64,000 nucleotides of DNA from Emmonsiellopsis sp. PD_33 (Eukaryota; Ascomycota; Eurotiomycetes; Onygenales; Ajellomycetaceae), in contig JANTQF010000067.1 in assembly GCA_032988165.1 (NCBI GenBank), positions 1 to 64,000 on the forward strand, written 5' to 3'. Below, in pieces: positions 23,340 through 34,993 of this stretch. Made by a program: the position numbers and the translations under genes. The notes under the pieces are model-generated. The model was not told where the DNA came from and did no database searches. It was given only the letters and a program-made list of their open reading frames with translations. Position 1 is the stretch's first letter, and each line of letters opens with the position of its first letter.

Positions 23340-26300
23340 TCATCTCAACGCAAACCCAAACAAAACGTCCATCTCTACCCACTGCCGTCCACATTTCTTC
23401 AAATACCCATCCACAACCCCCTTAACCGTCCCAAACCGTGTCCGGTTCCACTCCACCATCGCCAGCACCTTATCCCGCTTCTCCGCATTAGACTCCTTCT
23501 CAGCAGCTGCCTTTGCCTTGTCCACATCCCACAGCCCCGCAAAATACAGCAATTGGTTGTACAACTGTTTCTCGGTATACTCGTATCCAATCCGGCCGAG
23601 ACAACCTTCCGCACGGCCCCGGGGACCAAGGCATCGGTGACCATACACACTCATTTGGCGGGTGCGGTTGCCGCAAGAGGAGTCATCACAAACGAGCCAG
23701 CCTTCGTAGTACTTAGATGTTTGTGCACGGATCTGACTTTCGAGTTGTGCTACAATGGATATAACTGCGAACGGCTTTCCGCAGGCAGTGTTTGGACAAA
23801 CCAATCCGTTGGCAGTGCACATGTCTGATGATAAGGTAAGGCCCTCGAAAAGTGACCGTTCGTGGCAGAATCGGCATCGAAGCGTGAGTCTGGCAGCATC
23901 CTTGAAGCGGATGGAGTCTGGAATTTGCGATTCTAGAGGGAATATTTCCATGTTTTGTTGATCGCGGGTGGCGGATGTGTTGATTTGATACTTTCTGACA
24001 TCTAGTCCAAGGCATTCTGCAAGGCGGACGGCATCTGTGCCGGGTATCGGAGCACAGAGACGCTCAATTGGCGGGAAAATTTGTTTCAGGAGGTAATATT
24101 CGACGTCAGGTTTTAGGCCGGAATCTGGGTTCATTACGTCTTGCAATGTGTACGATCTCTTTGCAGGCGGGAGCGAGGACGTCTCAGAATCGCCATTTGT
24201 TACAATATAAGAGATGACATCGTTCGGCCGCACTGATTTGCCTCGAGCAAGCTCTCGCAAAGCGACTTGCGCCGGGGGCATGGATTCCTTGTTGGGATAC
24301 TCCTCGGGACGTTTTGATAGTTTCTGTGGTATGTTAGCTCAGTCAACATCCTCAAAGGTACTCATATATTACTCACCGTATAAATGACGTATTTCTGTAC
24401 AGGAATTGTAAACTCTTTCATCTTTTCCGTGAGTTCGCGCAGATAGTCATGGATCTTGTTGAGAACCACATCGGGATCTTCACCGGAGAGAATCTCCTTC
24501 AGAAGCCTGGAAGATACTTCCTTGGACAGAGCACAATACTCTCGTCTCTTCATATCCAAACCCTTGACTTCAAGGTGATCGACGTATTTCCCATCGACTT
24601 CGGTCATGTTGATCGCAGCATACTTCTTCTTGGCATGAAGCAGGAGCCGACGGAAGACATTATCGATGTCGATTTCAAGCAATTGATATCGATTATTAAC
24701 GGCCTTCTTGAAGTCATTGCCAACCTTCAATGCATCCGCGATGTTATCGGCATTGGTGTTAATCATGACGGAATCGGTGTCACCGTAGATAACCTGGAGC
24801 TGAGTACTTTCTGCAAGCTCCTTCGTGCTTCGAAGAATCTCACGACCCTTGAAAGTCGTAAGCATAGCAAGCGGGCGAGCGTAGAACCGAGATTGAGTAT
24901 AACCCAAACAGCCGTACATAGAGTTAGCTGTGAGTTTTAGGGCCATTTGCTTTGTATCCCAGAGGGCAAGATCCTCAGCAGAGGCGCGTTTGTCTTTCAT
25001 GAGTTTCTTAACTTCACGTCGACGATTGACAAGGGTGGCAATGAGGCGTGGTAAGATTCCCTTGGCTTGGTCCACTGGGACATCAGGAACTTTTTCTTCG
25101 TTTTCATTCTCGGACTGGAAATATATTAGCGGGCGCCTCAACTAAAGGGGTTGTGAAAAGGGGTTCCAAAGACTTACCACTGCCGCCCGGTCAACCGTGG
25201 TAAAGCAGATATTGTATTCTTGAATAATACTAGGATACAAGCTGTTGAAGTCCATAACCAGAATATACTTATCATAGAGACCCTTCTCGGGCTCAAAAAC
25301 CAAGCCACCCTTGTACTTGTCTTTCTTTTTCTTATCTGATCCTTCATCGTCACCCTCCTTCGCAGAGGAAGTCTGTTGTCCTTTACCTCCGTACTTGTCA
25401 GGGCAGATATATTTGTTCCGGTAGAATTCATGGAGCAAAATGTACTCGTTCCGTTCGGCTCTGGTACCACTGAGAGTTCTTGCCCACGAGTTTCCTGCCA
25501 AGTTTGTGAGGACCTTGGTCAACGGAAGCATCTGCAGCCTAAGAACGAGTGCGGCGATAAAGTAAGTATCGGCTTCACAGTGGCTGATGTAGTTCATTAG
25601 TCCTTCCTTAGTTGTTGCCCAGGTTTTCAAGGCCGCTTCGCCGTCGATGTCTCGACGCGGGTTACCATCCCCGAGATACAGTTGACACATCTCTGTTAGA
25701 CTCCACGATTGACATTTCATCATCAAAGACTATAAAACCTATTAGTAAAAAGTAATCGGTGATATGAACGGATACAACCATACCTTTCCCATATCATTCC
25801 CAATATCACAAAGCAATCTCCCAGCCACGAGTTTCCTTTCAGCAAAGAAACTGGCGCCCCGAGAGATATTCTTGGGCCACTCACTCCTCTTCATCCTACC
25901 AATACGGTGCCAGCCAGGAGTCTTCTTCTCGCACAGTCTATTAAGGAGAATATTGAAGTCGACTTCTTGAAGATTATGGCCCATAAGGACATCAGGGTCC
26001 ATCTTTTCGAACAAGGCCATAAATTTGCTGAGCAGGAACTGCTCGCTCTTCTCAAGAATAAACGTTCCGCGGTGCTTTTTGGTTTCGGCCTCGAATCCAA
26101 TTGGATAACTAGGGCCGGAGGGTCTCATCACTGTGAAGGTTTTGCAGGAGAGTTTCTCAGGTGGCGTAGTGTCCGTGAGAGAGATGTTTTCATAGACACG
26201 AGCGCTCGCGACAACAATTTCCTGTTTGTTGTCCTTGACGTTCAATTGCGTCCTAAGGGCCAAACTCATGAGAGTCAACTTTGGGCTCTCTAGGTTGTCG

Positions 26301-27924
26301 GAATTTGGAACGACGGTAATGGTAGCAGGCTTAGAAACCTGGCATTCGAGTTTGCACCAGGATGCGCCATTCACGGCTGAAAAGTCCGCTTCTTCGACAT
26401 TAAGCCAGCAGGGGCCCATGATATTCTTCCAGAGGACAAATTGTTCGAAAAGGGCAGTGTTGGTCCCGAAAACATGGGAGAAAGTCTCCCCCTTCACATC
26501 AAGGGGCAAAGCAGGCTTGTCGTAGCCGTACATCAGTTTAAGATACTCGGCTTCTTTGGGGATACCGGCAAGTTCAAATGCGTATTTCCTGGTGGACGGT
26601 TTGATCTTGTGCGTGCCGACTCTGGTCTTCGACATCAGGTCGTCTACCTCTGTATAGACATCTTCCATATCAACTTCCTCGTCCGTCTCTTGACCACGAC
26701 GTACTCGATTTTGCCGAGGAAGGAAGTAGAGCTTCCGCATGACGTTGTCGACCTTGATAAAAGCACTCACATAACTCCCAGTAGACTTCTTCTTGACCTT
26801 GCCAAAGAGACACAGGCTGCCATTTATCTCGACATAATCCAGCCAGAAGAATCGTAGACTTCCATCTTCTTCGACGGCATCCTGAGGGGCAAGTTTGCCG
26901 AAACCCTTCATGTCCGAGGCTGGACTACTCAGGACATTAAGCTTGCTTGTGACGTCGTTCCATGATGAGGCATCAACGTCAGCATTGGCACGGGGGGGAG
27001 AAGAGCTAGCCGGTGAGGGATAAGTAGGCTCTTTTATTTTGGGCACTGGCCGCTTGCCCATCATATTGATTCTTGCGCCATTCGATTCATGGTGAGCAGT
27101 GGTCTGCTCAACAGCCATCAGCTCATCATCGCTTTCTTCTTCAACCTTCACGTTACTAGTCGTTTTCCGCTCGACGGCTTTGGCGACTGGGGATGATGGC
27201 ATTGGATCGCTCATGGGAACGTCATCATCTCCCGCATCCAACCAACTAGCGTCATTCTCGTCGAATTCAGGCTTTGCAGCAATAGGTGGGCTGGAATTGA
27301 GGTCTTTTATTTCCTTCCCCTTCTTAGAGGAGAGAGGCGGTGAGAGGATGCGAACTTTCCGCCGCGTGTCTGATTTCACGGCTTTTTTCGGTGGTACTCG
27401 AGATGGGACGGAATTGGTGTCAACTTCACCAAGGAGGTCCGCCATAAAGGCCTCATCTTCGGCCGTTGCAACAGGCTAAAAAAGATGTCAATTAGTAAAC
27501 CGAATATAACTCCGCACGTCAACGAGTAGGGTATACGCACCTTGGGTTTCGAAGCCGCCTTGGCCGCAGGCCCAGCACTAAAGTACTTGTTAATGCCATT
27601 GTTGATTTTCTCCTGTCGCTGTTTATCCTCCTCGCGTTTCCTCTTCGCAGCTTTACCCTTCAAGGGCAATCCCTCTTCGTCGCTGTCGCTATAGTAGCGT
27701 TTGGAATCCTGCCATTCCTCGCGTCCGTCGTCCGCGTATCCTTCGCCCGTGTCGTCAACCACGAAGTCATCCTGGTCGAGACGTTTGCGTACGATTTTCT
27801 TGTATCCTTCTTCGTCGACTTCTTCGTAGACGTCGCCTTCGTCTTGGATTTCGTAGGTGGAAAGACGCTTCTTGCCGGAGGCGCGGAGAGCTCGTAGCTC
27901 CGCGAGTCTAGCTCGGGCCGCCAT
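23340..27924 (-). CDS. pol1: DNA polymerase alpha catalytic subunit
   Basis: Replicative family B polymerase that extends primase RNA to start both strands. Five exons in transcription order: 27924-27541, 27475-25784, 25729-25178, 25114-24377 and 24323-23340; every intron is in phase 0 and the protein is 1449 residues, the usual size for fungal Pol1. The N-terminus MAARARLAELRALRASGKKR is followed by an acidic, primase/Ctf4-binding-type region. Catalytic motifs are DFNSLYPSIIQEYN near residue 851, LTANSMYGCLGY near 937 and YGDTDSVMI near 985. The C-terminal zinc modules include CRFCHERSLFEG and CPNTACGKPF with later Cys pairs. It ends at GFALR. No missing catalytic residue was seen. Confidence 0.96.
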
Positions 27925-28462
27925 TGGGGGTGGTGGAGGGGGCCACTGGTCTGTTAGATGAGTTAAATGATAGAAGAATGAGATATGACAATGTTTCTGG
28001 TGTCATATCATCATATCATCGCCGTGACAATTGTGGAGGGGAATGGGGGAGTTGGGTGGTTGGCAGTGGGAGACACGGGTGATACGCGACGTTGATGACT
28101 ACGCGGTGGGAGAACACGCTAAGGCGCGTTTTTGCGGCTAGTCTCCACCACACGGAAAGTGGTTTGTTTGTGCAACCAACATCACCAGGAATCCATTTTC
28201 AAAAACAAAGAATAAATTAACCATCTAGCGGCCTTGGAGCAGTGGCCGTGAAATTCAATGACTTCGCCCCGATTAGTCTACGAAACAGCTGAAAATACAG
28301 TGGACACAATGGGGTCGGGTTGCTCAAAATATTTGGATTTCTAATAGAATTTTTGATCATGAAAAGCCTTGAAATACCGTGCCCGCTAAAAAGAACCCTT
28401 ATACAGAAAACAACCCATTAATGGAAAGAAGAAAGAAGAACATGGTCATTATTTTTGTGCGC
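27925..28462. other. POL1 promoter and RPL7 3' region
   Basis: About 540 bases with no ORF of note. The part near 28080-28150 contains ACGCG-type words (MluI cell-cycle-box-like), which would suit a replication gene, but the match is short. Confidence 0.35.
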
Positions 28463-30139
28463 CTAGTTCATCTGCTTGATGAGAGCGTTGATGTTCTCCT
28501 CGCGGTTACCAAGGTCACCACCCTCGATGTAGTGCTTGAACTTGCGGGTGCGGAAGCCGCCGGTGGGGTTGGAGAGCTTGAAGGGCCACAGGAAGTTGCT
28601 GGCCTGCTTGAAGTTGGGGCCGACGGTGTAGATCTCGTGGATCAGATCCTCCATACAGACGATGCCGTACTTGCCGAGGTTCTCCTCGATGATCTGGTTG
28701 TCGGAGAGAGGGATGCGCTGCTTGTTGACCTTGCCATAACCGCGCTTGTAGATGAGCTCGCGAACGGTCTTCAGGTTGGGGTAACCGTAGGCAATGTAGG
28801 GGTTGACAATGGTCAGCATCTCCTGGGTGGCCTTGGTCAGGCGGACGAAGACACCGTTGTTGATCTGGAGGAGACGGAGGAGTTGCAGGATCTTGCGGGG
28901 CTTGGGGGCAATCTTGTTGATACTGTACGATGGATTAGAAATGGATCACAATAAATAACCGGAGGATAGAAAAACATACCCCTTGATACGGACAACGAAG
29001 ACGAGCTTGGGCTCATCGGGAACGTAGAAGGAGCCGTCCTGCTTGCTCAGGCGGGCAAGACGAATCTTCTCGCGCTCAGCATCACGGTACTCCTTAACGT
29101 ACGACTCGGCACGCTTGAAGATGACGCCACGCTTCTCCTTGTTGGCCTGGAACAGAAATCAACGGTTAGCACAGGAAATTGAAACCTGGTAAGAAAACAA
29201 ATGTTGATAACTGAGTAGACAATTTCAGTCCCGAAAGATGGTTAACAAGGACATCATCGACCATTAGATCTAGTCGCTTGGGTTGGTGTTATGCATCATA
29301 AAAGTCCGATTTCCTCCGACAATATAGTCGAACAGGAGAGTATCATTTATAAGGGAATGTAAGCAAAACTAACCTGCTTCTTCTTGGCCAACTCAGCGCT
29401 GGCAGCAGCACGAGCCTGCTCCTGGCTCTTGCGCTTCTTGAGGAGAGTCTCAGGCACAAGGACCTGGTTCTGGGTGGGGACGGAGCTGTAGATTCGAAAT
29501 AGATAGGTTCAGGGTCAGTATAGTCTGTCCAACGACGAAAAGTATAATGAATAAACCTCGTCGAGTGTAAGAACTGCAGCGTATAGTGCCACATTCTCGG
29601 ACTGAAGCGGTTGGGTATGGTAGAAAACTCGACGGAATGTATTTAATCAGTGAGACAAGAGTTGGGATTGTTCATCTGCTACTAGCGCCATCGTCGCACA
29701 ATTAAGTGGACAATTGCGGTTTCGTAGATAGACCCGAGCACTCTGTAATTTCTCATCCGACAAGACCCTTAAGCTGCAATAGCTCAGGAAACTATGTTGG
29801 TCCATCATTCGTATTTGCAATTGGCACCTCACAACAAGCGAGGAGTGGTTGCTCAACGATTGGGCCCAACAATGATTTTCAAGGAGAAAGCAGAGCCTTC
29901 AACCTCAATGCCCCGACACATTATCCTTGTCCCGCAAACATCCCAGTAGTTTCCGGTCAATTAGAAGAGACGCAAGGCAGTGTCGGGATAGATCGAGCTG
30001 GTGCTGGGCACTCAAAGAGCCATTTTTCAGGAATTGAGCGCCAGCATCTCCAGCGAGAGAAGGACGAACTATATCTGAGACTGTACACACACGCGAATTA
30101 TCAGCGGAAGGGAAAAGAAAGGGAAGCATACGTGGCCAT
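28463..30139 (-). CDS. rpl7: 60S ribosomal protein L7 (uL30), with 8-base first exon
   Basis: Large-subunit ribosomal protein. Exons in transcription order: 30139-30132 (ATGGCCAC), 29485-29374, 29146-28980 and 28922-28463, giving 248 residues. The tiny first exon joins in frame to read MATSVPTQNQVLVPETLLKK, the expected fungal uL30 start, with Kozak-like CGCCATGG. The first intron (30131-29486) opens GTATGC, has an ACTGAC branch site and ends CTACAG. Family landmarks are KRAESYVKEYRDAEREKIR, FVVRIKGINKIAPKPRKILQ, LTIVNPYIAYGYPN and the end GGDLGNREENINALIKQMN. Intron 2 (29373-29147) is 227 bases and carries a C/D snoRNA; intron 3 is 57 bases. An alternative start at 29594 splices in frame but gives an unlikely N-terminus. 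Confidence 0.92.
29218..29306 (-). ncRNA. Box C/D snoRNA in RPL7 intron 2 (snR39b/snR39/snR59-like)
   Basis: The intronic RNA is about 89 bases. Box D is CTGA at 29228-29225. Just 5' of it is an antisense element, complementary strand 29230-29242 (CCCGAAAGATGGT), which equals a conserved LSU rRNA segment. Box C is ATGATGC at 29299-29293, one mismatch from RTGATGA. A C'-like ATGATGT lies at 29257-29251, and a short imperfect terminal stem (GAC/GTC) closes the RNA. The D+5 rule places the methylated base on the G of CCCGAAAG, equal to yeast 25S G805 by my recollection of the numbering. In yeast the two RPL7 introns host snR39 and snR59, which target A807 two bases away. The host gene and target site support the call; the degenerate C box is the weak point. 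Confidence 0.8.
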
Positions 30140-30295
30140 GGCGAAGGATGGACGTCGTCGTTTGGCGATGCAAATGTCGTTCCGTTGAAGTCTGTCGAGA
30201 GTCAAGAAGAAAGCTCGAAAAGTTCGCGAGAAATTCAGCTTTGTGTGGGCAGTCAGGACTGCGCTAGTCTGTGTTTGGTAAGCGGCCATCCGCGC

Positions 30296-30301
30296 CACGT
30301 G
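30296..30301. promoter_or_regulatory. CACGTG site between RPL7 and SNF8
   Basis: Perfect CACGTG followed by ATCCC, inside the 285-base divergent promoter. Cbf1-type sites are known at ribosomal protein promoters in some yeasts. Function here is inferred. Confidence 0.4.
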
Positions 30302-30424
30302 ATCCCTTTGATTAGGGCTATTATGTCATCCATCAAATCGTCATCCCCTCTTCTCCCGCCGACGACGACAACCGTTGAATGCCAACGGCCATGAAATAGA
30401 CGAATATTCAGACGACCCTTCACA

Positions 30425-31319
30425 ATGTCCACCCGTCGCGGCGTAGGCCTAGGAGCCTTTGTAAACCGCAACCAGACAACTCAGTCATACGCCACCCACG
30501 GCGCCAACCTCCGTTCCACGCACGCGACATCTCTCCAAACCCAGCTTTCCGTCTTCCAATCCCTTCTCCATACATTCGCCCTCGAGCATGGCGCGACCAT
30601 CAAATCAGACCCATCTTTCCGTGCTGAATTTGCCCGCATGTGCCATGCCATAGGCGTTGATCCGCTCGCCGCCAGCAATGTCAAGGGCAAAGGGAAGAAG
30701 GGCCTCAATCTCCCCGGTCTAGGCGAGGGCGGCAGTTTTTGGACCCAGATGCTTGGTGGGGATGTGAATGACTTTTATTTTGAGGTTGCGGTGCGTGTGG
30801 TAGAGCTGTGTAGGGAGACGAGAGGCGAGAATGGCGGATTGATTGGGGTCGACGAATGTAGGGCGAGGGTAGGGAGGGGCAAGGCAATTGGCGGGGGGCT
30901 GGAGGTTTCTGAGTGAGTTATCTCCCGACCTTTTTTGCTTACTAGTTAGATAGAGGGGTGCGATTACCATGAGGTCTGCTCACAATACTAACCCGGTTAA
31001 AAATAGAGACGACATCCTCCGCGCCGTCAAATCCCTCGAACCTCTCGGCTCCGGCTTCACAATCATCAAAGTGGGCAGCAAACAGTTCATCCGATCTATT
31101 CCTAAGGAGCTCAACACAGACCAAGCCACCGTGCTCGAAGCGATCCAGATCCTAGGCTTTGTCACCGTCTCAATGCTAGTGCTTAACCTGAACTGGGAAA
31201 AGGCGAGAGTGAAAACGGTCCTTGATGACCTGCTTGCAGACAGCTTGGTGTGGGTCGACTCCCAATGCGAGGAGAAGGAGTATTGGTCTCCCCAGAACCT
31301 TCTGGATGATAGTGGTTGA
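30425..31319 (+). CDS. snf8: ESCRT-II subunit Snf8/Vps22 (EAP30)
   Basis: Subunit of ESCRT-II, which acts at endosome membranes in sorting ubiquitinated cargo into multivesicular bodies. Two exons, 30425-30912 and 31007-31319, give 266 residues, close to the family length. The start MSTRRGVGLGAFVNRNQTTQ and the region LQTQLSVFQSLLHTFALEHG are characteristic of EAP30. Tandem winged-helix domains follow: DVNDFYFEVAVRVVELCRET, DDILRAVKSLEPLGSGFTII, then LGFVTVSMLVLNLNWEKARV. The acceptor at 31006 (AAATAG) restores frame across GAA-GAC-GAC. The gene is head-to-head with RPL7 across 285 bases. Confidence 0.93.
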
Positions 31320-32246
31320 AGTTAGAGTCGGGACGTTTCGATATGTCAATTCTCCATTACAGCCTTCCGGCCTGTAACTCGCTCAACTAGCAACAAACTC
31401 GGCACCGCACGGTAGCGAATAGCCAACCGCTTTTCTTAGTGGGCTAATCATCGCCTCCACACCCCGCGCGGGACGGGTATACAAGCTAGAGACACACCCG
31501 TCAGAGGAAGGGCGGCCTCAATGGAAGCTACTTGCTTACGGGCCCTCCAACCTGCTCCCCCTTTTCTGTCGCGGGCATCTGCGATGGGCCCCTGGACTAC
31601 TCAAGGAGGTTACGGATAGGAGGTTTCAGTTATACAACATTATAGGGATGGTTATATATGTTGCATACCGCATTATCCAGGAGAAGCCATTAGCTACTCT
31701 TGAAGCAGCTTGATTATAATATATATATACTAGAAGAATCCTAGAATAGAAACTCAGTTACACGACACGAATTAGGTACATGACAAGCACATAACCATTG
31801 CTCTTCAATATTAGATTGGGGGGGTCGCTGTTACCAAAAATTTACAAACTATGCAACCATCTATTAAGCTTTTCGGAAAGCAAGCATACGAGGAGATAAG
31901 ATGAAGTTTTATTTAAAATTTACGGCTCTCTTCTAACTTTGCCAATTTGTTAGGAAACTTCTATTTTTTTCACATACTTCAATAAAAAAAATGAAAAAGG
32001 AGAAACAAGGCAATCAACTAATCAAATTTAAACAAAAGCAATTTCTCCAGCAAAAGGAACATTCGCCGTGATAATGGACATGATACTCAGCTAGTCACAT
32101 AACAGGAAAAAAAAAACAAATTAATGAAAAAGTCATATATTTATCAAAAAGGAAAAGGAGAGCCATGAAATAAAAAAGGCAAAGGAAACCGAACTTAAAA
32201 CTTTATTGGAAGAAGAAAAAAAGCAGAACGACGAAAGAAAAAAAAC
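31320..32246. other. Convergent AT-rich region, SNF8 / eIF3c
   Basis: About 930 bases. The left 300 bases are of average composition. From about 31620 it becomes strongly AT-rich, with a TA run near 31715-31730 and homopolymer A tracts up to 32230. No gene or identifiable transposon. It could be two 3' UTRs plus worn repeat DNA. Confidence 0.4.
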
Positions 32247-34993
32247 CTATGCCTTAATCGCTCCTCCCAAAGCTCCCCCACCAAACTGCTGACCACCAGG
32301 CGTCCTCCGTTGCCCACCGATACCCGCACCACCGCGTCCACCACCGCGACCACCACCGCGACCGCCACGTCCTCCACGGCCTCCGTGACCCGTATCACGC
32401 TGGAATGCATTCGCCATACCCTGTGTCCGCTGCTCCAGCGTCTTCTCATTCGCCTCAAGCAGCGACATCGACTTATCCGCCAGAGTAACAATCTGGCTCT
32501 GGAGACGAGACAGCTCGACGCCCTTGCGGAAGATGATGGCGTCATTGACCTGGTCGAGGGCGGCAGCGAGCTCCTCGTGCGAGATCATGCGGCTGATGAT
32601 GGAGGCGATTTTCTTCTCGGGCAGCTCGAACATGTTGGAAAGGGTGGAGATGGAGAGGGTGTCGTAGAAGGGGGCGTAGGTGAAGAGGTACGTGCGCAGT
32701 CCCTCCTCCTGGATCTGCTCGCCGAGCATGGCCTTGATCTTGTCTGGCTGCGCCATTAGGTCCCAGATCTTGATCGAGTTGAGCGTCGCTGAGGCTTTCT
32801 TCCAGTCGCCGGCGGCGAGCGCCTTGGCGCTCATGATGACGCCGTCACGGGTGTTCTCGGGGGGTCCGTTGAAGACCTGGCGCTCGTTGTAGTCGAGCAT
32901 GCGGCGGAAGGTCTTGGAGATGATGCGGCGCTTCATCTCGGGGGCGGACGAGGTTTGAGCCATGAGTGGCACTTCGAGGAACATGCTGGAGGTGAGGTAG
33001 ATGCACTCCAGGAGTTCCAGGTTGATGTGCATGTGGAAGGGGAGTTGGCGTTGGCGTTCGAGCTTCTCCTGCTCGGGCGAGACGGAGGAGAAGCGTTGCA
33101 TGATGATGCCCTGCGCCAGGAGTTCCTTCTGTCTGCCGCTTCCGCAGACTTCGGAGAGGGTGTTTTGGGCTTCGTAGACCAGGCCAGCGCGGAATGCGCA
33201 GAGGCCAATCTGGACGAGCGTCCGGTTGAAGAGGATCTGAGTGCTGACATCGAAGTTCGAGATGTTTTCCGTAAGATGGGACATCAACATCAGGTCACGG
33301 GCACGGTGGTATTTGTCATGGAGGGCAGTGAAGTAGATTTGGCACAGCATAGCCCTGGCCCGAATGATACCGTCGCTGTGCTGGAAGAGGTAGTTGCAAA
33401 TGGTCTGCACAAGGGCGGTAACGTCGGAGGTGCTCTTGCGAGGGGTGATGGCGGAGTCGAGTTTCTCTGGAAGGGTGGTCCAGGTGTTGCTTTCGAGGAT
33501 AGTGACAACTTGGGATGGCTTGAAATAAATATGTTCCAGGCGTCTCATCAGCACTCGGTTGACGCTGTCTTGACGGGGTTCGGTCTTCTCGATCTCGTTG
33601 AGGCCCTCGACGTAGAGAAGTGTTCGGACAATGTTGTTGTACAACAACTGCTCATCGGAAAGTCTCTCAATGTACTCGGCGGTGTGAGGGTCGATATGTT
33701 GCAGCGATCGGGTGAGCTCATCATCCAATCGTTCAACGAAAGAGACAACGCTGCCAGGAACCTTGAGGGTCTCGCCAGGTGCAACCTGGGGCTGCTTTTC
33801 ATCATCTTCCCACTCCTCTGCGCCCTCAGTAACAACATAAGATGGGTTGTCCTCGAGCGTAGCCACCAACGTAGCGAGCTCTTGTCCAGCGAGCTTCCAT
33901 TGTTCTGGGGTCATGTAATTTGCTGTCGAGGAGGAGGTGAGGTCGAATCGGGTGGAGATGAGGGTCAAGAGAACGCGAATAGTCTGATAGGGAGTGTTGG
34001 CAACCTCGAGCAGCTTCTCCATAGTCCGAATCTGTTCGAGGCGATCGGTATTCTTCTTTCCTCTCGACTCGACAATGATCCGGAGGTGTTTGAGGATACT
34101 CTCGGGTGTATATTGAAGCGTTCTACCGCCCCGGCCAACCATCGCGAAACCCTCATCGTCACCAGCAACCAAATCCTCTGGCCGCACGGCGCGAACCTTT
34201 TCCTTCTTCTTCTCAACAACGACCTCCTCCACTTCATTAGCAGCCATATAATCGCTCTTGTTTGCACGATATTTCTCGATTTCCGTGGCATATTCCTTGT
34301 TGTTCTTCTTGATGCGTTGCTTGACGGCGTTGAAACCCTTGGCGTTGCTAGCATTCATCTTCTTATTCGACGACTTTTGCTGCGCAATGGTCTCATTCAT
34401 AAAATCTTCCAGGTCAGAGACGGCCTTGACGTAAACCTTGGGCGTAGGTCCTGACTGGAGAATCTTGACAATCTGTCGGTTGAGTTTATCGAACTCTATA
34501 TAAAAAAACAGGCACCACGTTAGCCATGATCCAAAACCATTTCGCAACCAAGCCAACTCCCGCCTTGAGAAAAGGCATAGCAAGAAGGGACCCCTAAGAA
34601 TAGACCCATAGGGGAAACAAAGCATTGAAACGGAAATAAAAACCTACCCGTCGAAATAACCGCCCAGTCCCCAATCTTCTCCGCATTCTCAATCAACTTG
34701 ATCGTCCCCTCCAGTTCCTCCAGCCTCTTATCCTTCGCGCTCTTCACCACCGTCACTTTTTCCTCCTCATCGCTCTCCTCATCACTATCCCCAGCGCCCG
34801 TCTCGCGGAAGAACTTCCTCGCGCCACCACCTTCCTCATCGGAACTAGACTCGTCCTCGCTGGTCTCTTCCTCACTGCTGGATTCTTCCTCGTCCGAGAC
34901 CTCGTCGCCTTCTTCGCGATCAGAGTAGAGTTCTTCCTCGTCGGAGGAACTGCTCTCGCTGTCGCTGCCGCCGCCGTGGAAGAATCGGGACAT
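32247..34993 (-). CDS. nip1: Translation initiation factor eIF3 subunit c (Nip1)
   Basis: Core eIF3 subunit that bridges eIF1, eIF5 and the 40S ribosome during start-codon selection. Two exons, 34993-34648 and 34495-32247, give 864 residues. The N-terminus MSRFFHGGGSDSESSSSDEE is followed by a long acidic Ser/Glu tract, the typical eIF1/eIF5-binding tail. The junction IST-EFDKLNRQIVKIL matches the family. The middle has TPEQWKLAGQELATLVATLE and long helical repeats. The PCI domain lies in the C-terminal third (TYLFTYAPFYDTLSISTLSN, LPEKKIASIISRMI). The end is an RGG-rich segment (GGRGGRGGRGGGRGGGRGG). A 499-codon open frame runs antisense to it but is a composition shadow. Confidence 0.95.

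Noticed and set aside
1..27924. DNA-repair gene cluster (RAD9, POL1, with RAD26 further on)
   Set aside because: The genes are many kilobases apart on different strands with unrelated genes between them; co-location is best taken as chance.
28379..28954. 191-codon plus-strand ORF over RPL7
   Set aside because: Shadow of RPL7 exon 4; low-complexity Leu/Val/Glu translation expected from antisense of a highly biased gene.
29343..29594. RPL7 start at 29594 (MWHYTLQF...) with a 70-base intron
   Set aside because: It splices in frame, but the N-terminus is unlike uL30; the ATGGCCAC exon at 30139 gives the family sequence and a better start context.
29486..30131. Second snoRNA in RPL7 intron 1
   Set aside because: Several CTGA boxes exist, but none has a C box at suitable distance or a recognisable rRNA antisense element beside it.
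32955..34454. 499-codon open frame antisense to eIF3c
   Set aside because: It mirrors the codon pattern of the sense gene, has no family character and conflicts with an excellent Nip1 match on the other strand.
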